Of a stretch of 64,000 bases of DNA, positions 59,001 to 64,000 are shown piece by piece. The DNA lies in the NCBI GenBank assembly GCA_003640645.1, contig QGHH01000005.1, positions 1 to 64,000 on the forward strand. Reading direction: 5' to 3'. A model generated the notes under the pieces. It was not told the origin of the DNA and did no database searches. It saw only the letters and a program-made list of their open reading frames with translations. This DNA is from Fredinandcohnia aciditolerans. Its GTDB lineage: Bacteria; Bacillota; Bacilli; Bacillales; Bacillaceae_L. The number at the start of each line of letters is the position of its first letter. Position 1 is the first letter of the stretch. The translations under genes and the position numbers were made by a program.

Positions 59001-59607
59001 CCTTGGAGCAATCGATGAATATGAGAGGGTATCTGAACGTTTTACATTCTTAACAGAACAACAAAATGACCTACAGGAAGCAAAGGATACGTTGTTCCAA
59101 GTGATTGATGAAATGGATGACGAAATGAAAAAGAGATTTGAAACTACTTTTACAAGTATACGTTCCCATTTCGAAAAGGTTTTCCAGGCATTATTTGGTG
59201 GTGGACGAGCAGACCTTCGTCTAACTGATCCAAATGATTTATTGAATACAGGTGTAGAAATTGTTGCTCAGCCTCCAGGGAAGAAACTGCAGAACTTAGG
59301 TCTTTTATCTGGTGGGGAAAGAGCATTAACTGCAATTGCATTGTTATTTTCAATTCTTAAAGTACGACCTGTTCCATTCTGTGTACTAGATGAGGTAGAG
59401 GCTGCACTTGATGAAGCAAATGTATTCCGTTTTGCGCAATATTTAAAGAAATTTAGCAATGAAACACAATTTATTGTTATTACTCATCGTAAAGGTACAA
59501 TGGAAGAAGCGGATGTGCTATATGGTGTAACAATGCAGGAATCCGGGGTTTCCAAACTTGTTTCGGTTCGACTTGAAGAATCGAAGGAATTTGTATCACA
59601 AACGTAG
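56038..59607 (+). CDS. smc: SMC, chromosome condensation ATPase
   Basis: Dimeric SMC protein that, with ScpA and ScpB, organises and resolves the origin region of the chromosome. Walker A GPNGSGKS at residues 31-38; a coiled coil of about 330 residues each way with a hinge around 510-680 (GFFQGVKEVLKARN, RYRIVTLDGDVVNPGGSMTGGA); signature LSGGE at 1090-1094 and Walker B PVPFCVLDEVEAALDEAN. ATG 56038 has GAGGGGGA (56025-56032) ahead; the in-frame start at 56023 overlaps that site. Length 1189 aa (1186 in B. subtilis). ftsY follows by 17 nt. Confidence 0.98.
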   Translation: MFLKRLDIVGFKSFAERIAVDFVPGVTAVVGPNGSGKSNITDGIRWVLGEQSAKSLRGSKMEDIIFAGSDSRKALNVAEVTLTLDNEDQFLPIDYHEVSITRRVYRSGESEFLINKQACRLKDIVDLLMDSGLGREAFSIISQGKVEEILSSKAEERRSIFEEAAGVLKYKTRKKKAEYKLAETQENLNRVNDIIHELESQIEPLQIQSSIAKDYLEKKKELETIEVGLTVYEIEELHEKWVKLSKLVEEHKEQELSLNTKLQGKEAKIEELRNGIEAADSSIHELQQLLLRTSEELEKLEGRKEVLKERKKNASQNKGQLESSILELSQKLETLKENKQTEQHELSKLIEEVKVLEQQLKEKQTLLASYDQNIDEKIENLKSDYFELLNKQASFRNEIGYINDQLSQQEAKVARLDESNQKYLVERKEILDEKVRLQTKLSVIEQEINHQIVSFRDLQARLENGKKNYQKQESMLYQAYQYLQQTKSRKEMLEEMQDDYSGFFQGVKEVLKARNDQLEGIEGAIAELIQVPKEYETAVEIALGSATQHIVVSNEKNARTAIQYLKKNSYGRATFLPMNVIKERSIPATQLVAIKGHQAFIGIASELISYEGRFQSVISNLLGTIIITNNLKGANELASLVGHRYRIVTLDGDVVNPGGSMTGGAVKQKSNSLLSRGRELEAIAKKLTEMEIKTTELEKTVKVKKKLITEQEEMLEKLRQTGETLRLKEQTIKGEYREVALKEQNVNDHLALYDDEKQQYQLDKEKMTTRLEELKDKLVALDEELHSLDKTIDQLNSQKSDQQTSRETVQTEITEQKVILARKKQALEHQQEKVKRLEEEFNEGLTKLTDLKEDLALLDNEMTSSNSGELELEEAAKQKLNDKNEAIQMISNKRDQRLSLQMTLEDLERELKESRRQYKQLVDILQDEEVKVNRLDVELENGLTHLREEYLLTYEAAKEQFPLQIEVSEARKKVKLIKLAIEELGTVNLGAIDEYERVSERFTFLTEQQNDLQEAKDTLFQVIDEMDDEMKKRFETTFTSIRSHFEKVFQALFGGGRADLRLTDPNDLLNTGVEIVAQPPGKKLQNLGLLSGGERALTAIALLFSILKVRPVPFCVLDEVEAALDEANVFRFAQYLKKFSNETQFIVITHRKGTMEEADVLYGVTMQESGVSKLVSVRLEESKEFVSQT

Positions 59608-59624
59608 AACGAAAGGGGATTTAC

Positions 59625-60614
59625 ATGAGTTTCTTTAAAAAATTAAAAGAAAAGATTTCAACTCAGGCTGACTCAGTAACCGAAAAATTTAAGGATGGTT
59701 TATCTAAAACTCGTAATACATTTTCAGAGCGAGTTAATGATTTAGTTGCTCGCTATCGAAAGGTTGATGAGGACTTTTTTGAAGAACTTGAAGAAATATT
59801 AATCGCTGCAGATGTTGGCGTATCTACCGTAATGGAACTTATTGATGAATTGAAGATGGAAGTCAAACGAAGAAACATTCAAGACACAAAAGACGTCCAA
59901 AGTGTGATCTCGGAGAAACTTGTTGAGATATATCAAGGAAACGAGGAACAATCACCTAAGCTAAATATTCAGGAGGAAGGCCTTACTGTCATTTTAGTTG
60001 TGGGCGTTAATGGTGTGGGTAAAACCACATCTATTGGTAAAATTGCCAACCGCCTAAAAAATGAGGGCAAAAATGTCCTTTTAGCAGCGGGAGATACATT
60101 CCGTGCGGGTGCAATTCAGCAGCTTGAAGTTTGGGGAGATCGTGTTGGCGTAGATGTGATCAAACAATCAGAAGGTTCAGATCCAGCAGCAGTTATGTAT
60201 GATGCTGTTCAAGCAGCAAAATCTCGAAATGTTGATGTGTTAATATGTGATACAGCGGGACGACTTCAAAATAAGGTCAACCTTATGAAAGAGCTTGAAA
60301 AAGTTAAACGCGTCATTGAACGTGAATTACCTGGTTCTCCGCATGAAGTCTTACTCGTTCTTGATGCGACAACAGGACAAAATGCATTAACTCAAGCTAA
60401 AACTTTCTCAGCAGCTACAGATGTAACGGGAATTGTTTTAACAAAATTAGATGGAACGGCTAAAGGTGGAATCGTCCTGGCAATCAGAAATGAACTAAAC
60501 ATTCCTGTAAAACTGATTGGACTTGGGGAAAAGGTAGACGACCTGCAGGAATTTGATGCTAAAAACTACGTGTACGGTCTATTTGCAGACTTAGTCGAGA
60601 AAGCAGAAGAATAA
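59625..60614 (+). CDS. ftsY: FtsY, signal recognition particle receptor
   Basis: Membrane-associated GTPase that receives SRP-ribosome complexes. Short N-terminal helical region without a long acidic A domain, N domain about 15-110, then G domain with GVNGVGKT at 127-134, DTAGR in VLICDTAGRLQNK, and TKLDGTAKGG. Length 329 aa, as in B. subtilis. Its partner Ffh is encoded 500 bp downstream after a terminator. Cotranscribed with smc from the spacing. Confidence 0.97.
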   Translation: MSFFKKLKEKISTQADSVTEKFKDGLSKTRNTFSERVNDLVARYRKVDEDFFEELEEILIAADVGVSTVMELIDELKMEVKRRNIQDTKDVQSVISEKLVEIYQGNEEQSPKLNIQEEGLTVILVVGVNGVGKTTSIGKIANRLKNEGKNVLLAAGDTFRAGAIQQLEVWGDRVGVDVIKQSEGSDPAAVMYDAVQAAKSRNVDVLICDTAGRLQNKVNLMKELEKVKRVIERELPGSPHEVLLVLDATTGQNALTQAKTFSAATDVTGIVLTKLDGTAKGGIVLAIRNELNIPVKLIGLGEKVDDLQEFDAKNYVYGLFADLVEKAEE

Positions 60615-60623
60615 AGGAACAAA

Positions 60624-60653
60624 AAAAAGCCTGATCACACAGGCTCTTTTTTT
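60624..60653 (+). terminator. Rho-independent terminator after ftsY
   Basis: AGCCTG (60628-60633) with CAGGCT (60640-60645), A-run before and T-run after, so it could work in both directions. Confidence 0.85.
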
Positions 60654-60697
60654 ATAGGTGTTATGACACTTTGTATATGATAGTAAAGTAAATTAAC

Positions 60698-60726
60698 TTG
60701 ACAACCTATTGAGAAATAGGTAAACT
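60698..60726 (+). promoter_or_regulatory. Sigma-A promoter of ylxM-ffh with a palindrome filling its spacer
   Basis: Perfect -35 TTGACA (60698-60703), 17-bp spacer, TAAACT (60721-60726). The spacer is almost wholly an inverted repeat, CCTATT-gaga-AATAGG (60705-60720), seven pairs if the flanking A/T (60704 and 60721) are counted. A protein bound here would block the promoter; no regulator is known to me. Confidence 0.75.
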
Positions 60727-60768
60727 ATTGAATTGTAAAGGTATTTCACTTAACAAGGGGGAGATTCT

Positions 60769-61098
60769 ATGCTTGAAAAAACAACGAGAATGAATTATCT
60801 CTATGATTTCTATCAATCGTTGTTAACGCCTAAGCAAAGAAACTATATGTCTTTATATTACCTAGATGACTTTTCCCTTGGTGAAATAGCAGAGGAATAT
60901 GAAATTAGTCGTCAAGCTGTCTATGATAATATCAAGCGTACAGAGACAATGCTTGAAGAGTACGAGGAAAAACTGTTACTATTTCAGAAATTTCAAGAGC
61001 GAAGAAAACTGATTACCGAGCTAAAACGACTTTCACATCAATATGATGATAGCGCAGAACTTCAAAATGTGATACAGTTGCTTGAGAAATTAGAATAA
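60769..61098 (+). CDS. ylxM: YlxM, helix-turn-helix SRP-associated protein
   Basis: 109-aa helical protein of the UPF0122/YlxM family with a sigma-region-4-like helix-turn-helix ([25 protein letters not shown], about 40-65). The streptococcal homologue binds SRP components and modulates Ffh-FtsY GTPase; a similar role is inferred. It is 14 nt ahead of ffh with the ribosome binding site of ffh (GGGGCGGTG) at its 3' end. ATG 60769 follows AAGGGGGAG. Confidence 0.93.
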   Translation: MLEKTTRMNYLYDFYQSLLTPKQRNYMSLYYLDDFSLGEIAEEYEISRQAVYDNIKRTETMLEEYEEKLLLFQKFQERRKLITELKRLSHQYDDSAELQNVIQLLEKLE

Positions 61099-61112
61099 GG
61101 GGCGGTGAAAAA

Positions 61113-62453
61113 ATGGCATTTGAAGGATTAGCCGACCGACTGCAAGGTACACTGCAGAAAATTCGCGGTAAGGGAAAAGTATCAGAATCCGATGTAAAGG
61201 AAATGATGCGAGAAGTACGTCTAGCATTACTTGAGGCTGACGTTAACTTCAAAGTTGTAAAAGATTTTGTCAAGCGTGTCAGCGAACGAGCTGTTGGACA
61301 AGAGGTAATGAAAAGCTTAACTCCAGGACAACAAGTTATAAAAGTTGTTCAGCAGGAGCTTACAGACCTTATGGGTGGAGAGCAAAGCAAGATTGCGGTT
61401 GCCAAAAGACCGCCAACCGTTATTATGATGGTTGGTTTACAGGGGGCCGGTAAAACCACAACTACTGGAAAGCTTGCCAACCTATTACGTAAAAAGCACA
61501 ATCGTAAACCACTTCTTGTTGCTGCTGATATCTATCGTCCAGCTGCAATAGACCAACTACAAACATTAGGCAAACAACTTAATATGCCGGTTTTTTCTCT
61601 TGGCGATCAGGTAAGTCCTGTTGAAATAGCAAAACAAGCAATCGAAAAAGCAAAAGAAGAACATCATGATTATGTGTTAATCGATACGGCGGGCCGTTTG
61701 CACATTGATGAAGAACTGATGGACGAGCTTAAACAAGTCAAAGAAGTTACTCAGCCTGATGAGATTTTTCTTGTTGTTGACGCTATGACAGGTCAAGATG
61801 CAGTCAATGTCGCGCAAAGCTTTAATGATCTATTAGGTTTAACGGGTGTTGTTTTAACGAAGCTTGATGGGGATACCCGTGGTGGTGCAGCATTATCAGT
61901 TAAAGCTGTTACAAATACACCAATTAAATTTGTAGGTCTTGGTGAAAAATTAGATGCTCTAGAACCATTCCATCCTGAACGTATGGCTTCACGCATTTTA
62001 GGGATGGGGGATGTGCTTTCACTCATCGAAAAAGCGCAAGCTTCCGTTGATGAAGATAAAGCAAAAGAGCTAGAAAAGAAATTTAAGTCAATGTCCTTTA
62101 CATTTGACGATTTCCTCGAACAGTTAGCACAGGTGCGTAAAATGGGTCCTCTTGATGAGGTTCTTGGTATGCTCCCAGGCGCTAACAAAATGAAGGGGTT
62201 GAAGAATGTTCAGGTTGATGATAAACAAATCGGTCATGTCGAGGCAATCATCCGTTCTATGACAAAGGCTGAGAGAGAACAACCTGAGATTATCAATTCA
62301 AGTCGTAAAAAGCGAATTGCAAAAGGTAGCGGTCGAACTGTTCAAGAGGTAAACCGTCTCTTAAAGCAATTTGAAGACATGAAGAAAATGATGAAACAAA
62401 TGACAAACATGACAAAAGGTAAGAAAAAAGGATTTAAATTTCCTTTTATGTAA
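61113..62453 (+). CDS. ffh: Ffh, signal recognition particle GTPase
   Basis: Protein part of SRP that binds scRNA and signal sequences. NG domain with GLQGAGKT at 108-115, DTAGR in VLIDTAGRLHIDEEL and TKLDGDTRGG. The C-terminal M domain (about 300-446) is Met-rich in its fingerloop and carries the RNA-binding SKSRKKRIAKGSG-like motif, here SSRKKRIAKGSGRTVQEVN. Length 446 aa, same as B. subtilis. The scRNA gene itself is not in this window. Confidence 0.97.
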   Translation: MAFEGLADRLQGTLQKIRGKGKVSESDVKEMMREVRLALLEADVNFKVVKDFVKRVSERAVGQEVMKSLTPGQQVIKVVQQELTDLMGGEQSKIAVAKRPPTVIMMVGLQGAGKTTTTGKLANLLRKKHNRKPLLVAADIYRPAAIDQLQTLGKQLNMPVFSLGDQVSPVEIAKQAIEKAKEEHHDYVLIDTAGRLHIDEELMDELKQVKEVTQPDEIFLVVDAMTGQDAVNVAQSFNDLLGLTGVVLTKLDGDTRGGAALSVKAVTNTPIKFVGLGEKLDALEPFHPERMASRILGMGDVLSLIEKAQASVDEDKAKELEKKFKSMSFTFDDFLEQLAQVRKMGPLDEVLGMLPGANKMKGLKNVQVDDKQIGHVEAIIRSMTKAEREQPEIINSSRKKRIAKGSGRTVQEVNRLLKQFEDMKKMMKQMTNMTKGKKKGFKFPFM

Positions 62454-62524
62454 GAAAAAAAGAAAGAAAAGGCACAGCTTTTTCTTGAAAAAATGTAGTA
62501 ATAATAACCATTTCATTGATGTAA

Positions 62525-62874
<350 letters not shown>

Positions 62875-62875
<1 letters not shown>

Positions 62876-63120
62876 TGGGTAACATACAGATGAAAGAGTT
62901 AATTAAAACAATCGTACAGCCACTGGTTGATCATCCTGAAGAAGTCAATGTCACTGAAGACTCAGACGACCGTAATATCACTTATTTGCTAAGCGTGAAT
63001 AAAGAAGATATGGGTAAAGTTATCGGGAAACAAGGCCGTGTTATTAAGGCGATTAGAACTGTTGTCTATGCAGCAGGAACAGGACATAATAAACGAATTC
63101 ATCTAGAAATTAACGAATAA
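62875..63120 (+). CDS. khpA: KhpA, KH-domain RNA-binding protein (YlqC)
   Basis: Small (81 aa) KH-domain protein that in other Firmicutes pairs with KhpB and binds many RNAs, with effects on division and elongation. The KH signature GKVIGKQGRVIKAIRTVVYAAG is intact. The start at 62875 forms TAATG with the rpsP stop, which implies translational coupling because no separate ribosome binding site is seen; a second ATG at 62890 is possible. A long hairpin repeat and a terminator follow at once. Confidence 0.93.
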
Positions 63121-63121
63121 A

Positions 63122-63245
63122 ATGAAAAGTGTAGGCGGCTCGATCAGAAACGAGAAATCTGGAGACTCCGACGTAGAAGCGTTTTTGTTTCTGCTTAAGG
63201 AGTTGAAGATTCTCGAGTTTCTAGCCGCTGGAACTAGACCAAACA
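63122..63245 (-). repeat. Family C long-hairpin repeat after khpA
   Basis: Read on the - strand it begins gtctagttccagcggctag, related in its first bases to family B. The element folds on itself: outer GCGGCT with AGCCGC, and inner AGAAACGAGAAATCT with the near-complement AGATTCTCGAGTTTCT, spanning roughly 63132-63230. It begins one base after the khpA stop and precedes a terminator. No gene is present. Confidence 0.7.
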
Positions 63246-63250
63246 AGGAA

Positions 63251-63278
63251 AAGGGAGAGGGCAACCTCCCCCTTTTTT
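63251..63278 (+). terminator. Rho-independent terminator after khpA
   Basis: AAGGGAGAGG (63251-63260) with CCTCCCCCTT (63265-63274), one A-C mismatch, followed by Ts. It would separate khpA from ylqD. Confidence 0.82.
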
Positions 63279-63290
63279 CTATAAGAGGAT

Positions 63291-63567
63291 GTTCAAAAAG
63301 TCCGATGAAAATGACGCATTTAATTTCTGTGAATATTACTCCTAGAAGATCATAAATAACTAGGGACATGCGCTTGCGTCTACTAGTATATACTAGAAGT
63401 CAATTCCTCAGCGCAAGGCTGCAATGTTGTTAACCTAAGCAGTTGCCTCGCTCCGGTACTCAAAGCTGCGCCGCCTTGAACTTTCGACGTACAGGACGTA
63501 CTAGTGTGGACAAGACATGAGGACGTGGCGTTTTGTCGACCCAGTCCTTTTCATCCTCCTTTTGAAC
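63291..63567 (-). repeat. Family D MITE-like repeat, copy 2 (khpA-ylqD gap)
   Basis: The left end GTTCAAAAAGTCCGATGAAA and, on the opposite strand, the right end GTTCAAAAGGAGGATGAAAA form imperfect terminal inverted repeats of about 24 bp. At 277 bp it is nearly twice copy 1, with extra middle sequence containing small palindromes (tactagtatatactaga). The core around 63452-63480 matches copy 1 in inverted orientation. A reading frame entering ylqD from here is spurious. Confidence 0.75.
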
Positions 63568-63599
63568 ACTTATATAAATTTTATGAGGGTTGTGTGCAC

Positions 63600-63986
63600 G
63601 TGAAAATCATCCAAACAGTTGAAGTTAAACAAATTTTAACAGATAATAGCAAAGCAAAGCTCATCGATTCATTACAAGCCGATAAAGATCAACTACTTAA
63701 AGAATGCGAGCAGCTCAAGTTTGAACTAAAAAAAATGGAAAAGCTTAAGAAATTTGATTCTGCAAAAATTAACCTTTATTTCACCAATGAAATTAACCTT
63801 AGGCAAGAAAAAATCAAACAATTTGAGTTTCAAATCGAACAAATACATATGCTACCCATAGGCAGTGAAATAAAGGAAAAAGAAGTACAATCAATTATTG
63901 ATATAAATGTAGGGGATAACTGGGATGAAGTAACAACTGCACGAACAATTATAATTAAAGAAGGTATAGTTGAAGAAATTCGTTAG
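63600..63986 (+). CDS. ylqD: YlqD, coiled-coil protein of unknown function
   Basis: 128 aa, the same length as B. subtilis YlqD, starting MKIIQTVEVKQILTDNS-like. An alpha-helical coiled coil covers about residues 20-85 (LIDSLQADKDQLLKECEQLKFELKKMEKLKK), and a compact C-terminal part has IGSEIKEKEVQSIIDINVGDNWDE. The function is unknown; the position between khpA and rimM hints at ribosome or RNA biology. I choose GTG 63600 with GAGGGT at 63585-63590; an in-frame start at 63504 would translate the family D repeat. Copy 2 of that repeat and a terminator separate it from khpA. Confidence 0.9.
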   Translation: MKIIQTVEVKQILTDNSKAKLIDSLQADKDQLLKECEQLKFELKKMEKLKKFDSAKINLYFTNEINLRQEKIKQFEFQIEQIHMLPIGSEIKEKEVQSIIDINVGDNWDEVTTARTIIIKEGIVEEIR

Positions 63987-63997
63987 AGGTGAAATAA

Positions 63998-64000
63998 ATG
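63998..64000 (+). CDS. rimM: Start codon of rimM (16S rRNA processing protein), cut off by the window
   Basis: An ATG preceded by GAGGTG with correct spacing, immediately after ylqD, where rimM begins in B. subtilis and relatives. Only the first codon is visible, so the name rests on gene order. Confidence 0.6.

Noticed and set aside
56771-59459. Multiple short open frames within smc on both strands
   Set aside because: They are shadows of a long, intact and well conserved coding sequence.
62460-62490. AT-rich hairpin after ffh as a terminator
   Set aside because: AAGAAAAG with CTTTTTCTT pairs only weakly and there is no U-tract, so I do not call it.

Overview
The window is a stretch of the conserved chromosomal backbone of an endospore-forming member of the Bacillaceae (low-G+C Firmicutes). 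The evidence is the spoIIGA-sigE-sigG cluster, spoVM, PrkC/PrpC with PASTA repeats, RemA, T-box and PyrR attenuators, and a gene order matching the Bacillus subtilis spoIIG-to-rimM region almost gene for gene. Protein similarity to remembered B. subtilis sequences is high throughout, but the species is not B. subtilis. The genus cannot be fixed from the sequence alone. Nearly all genes are on the + strand; only rqcH and rpmB are on the - strand.

Layout. 1-3040: the mother-cell and forespore sigma cluster spoIIGA-sigE-sigG, with a spoIIG-type promoter (22-bp spacer) and a sigF/sigG-type promoter before sigG. 3146-7557: the ylmC-ylmD-ylmE-sepF-ylmG-ylmH-divIVA division cluster. 7567-10957: ileS under a T-box riboswitch. 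11202-13051: ylyA, lspA, rluD/ylyB. 13075-25124: the complete ten-gene de novo pyrimidine operon pyrR-P-B-C-AA-AB-K-D-F-E with three PyrR-dependent attenuators. 25128-26837: rqcH on the - strand. 27187-35936: yloB Ca2+ ATPase, yicC, remA, gmk, rpoZ, coaBC, priA. 36174-44408: def, fmt, rsmB, rlmN, prpC, prkC, rsgA, rpe. 44635-47478: spoVM, rpmB (-), yloU, fakA. 47592-51287: sdaAB, sdaAA, recG. 51270-55943: the FapR-controlled phospholipid/fatty-acid operon fapR-plsX-fabD-fabG-acpP, then rnc. 56038-63120: smc, ftsY, ylxM, ffh, rpsP, khpA. 63600-64000: ylqD and the first codon of rimM.

The genes cover sporulation control, division-site selection (SepF, DivIVA), translation and ribosome quality control (IleS, Def, Fmt, RsmB, RlmN, RsgA, RqcH, RpsP, RpmB), secretion (Ffh, FtsY, YlxM, LspA), lipid synthesis (FakA, PlsX, FabD, FabG, AcpP under FapR), UMP synthesis under PyrR, and chromosome organisation (SMC).

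The unusual content lies in the intergenic spaces. I find four families of dispersed, structured, non-coding repeats, ten copies in all. Family A (three copies: 5051-5290, 15422-15550, 26979-27155) always lies just upstream of a ribosome binding site, in the same orientation as the gene. Its 5' hairpin keeps its pairing while its sequence differs. Family B (five copies) is a stem-loop element common in Bacillaceae. Family C is one long hairpin after khpA. Family D (two copies) has MITE-like terminal inverted repeats, and one copy separates the ileS promoter from its T-box. Other points of interest are a palindrome filling the ylxM promoter spacer, a recG terminator that contains the -35 of the fapR promoter, a palindrome in the rqcH leader, and the absence of thiN and of the cysH sulfate operon from their B. 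subtilis positions. No CRISPR array, tRNA, rRNA, prophage, intact insertion sequence or broken gene was recognised.
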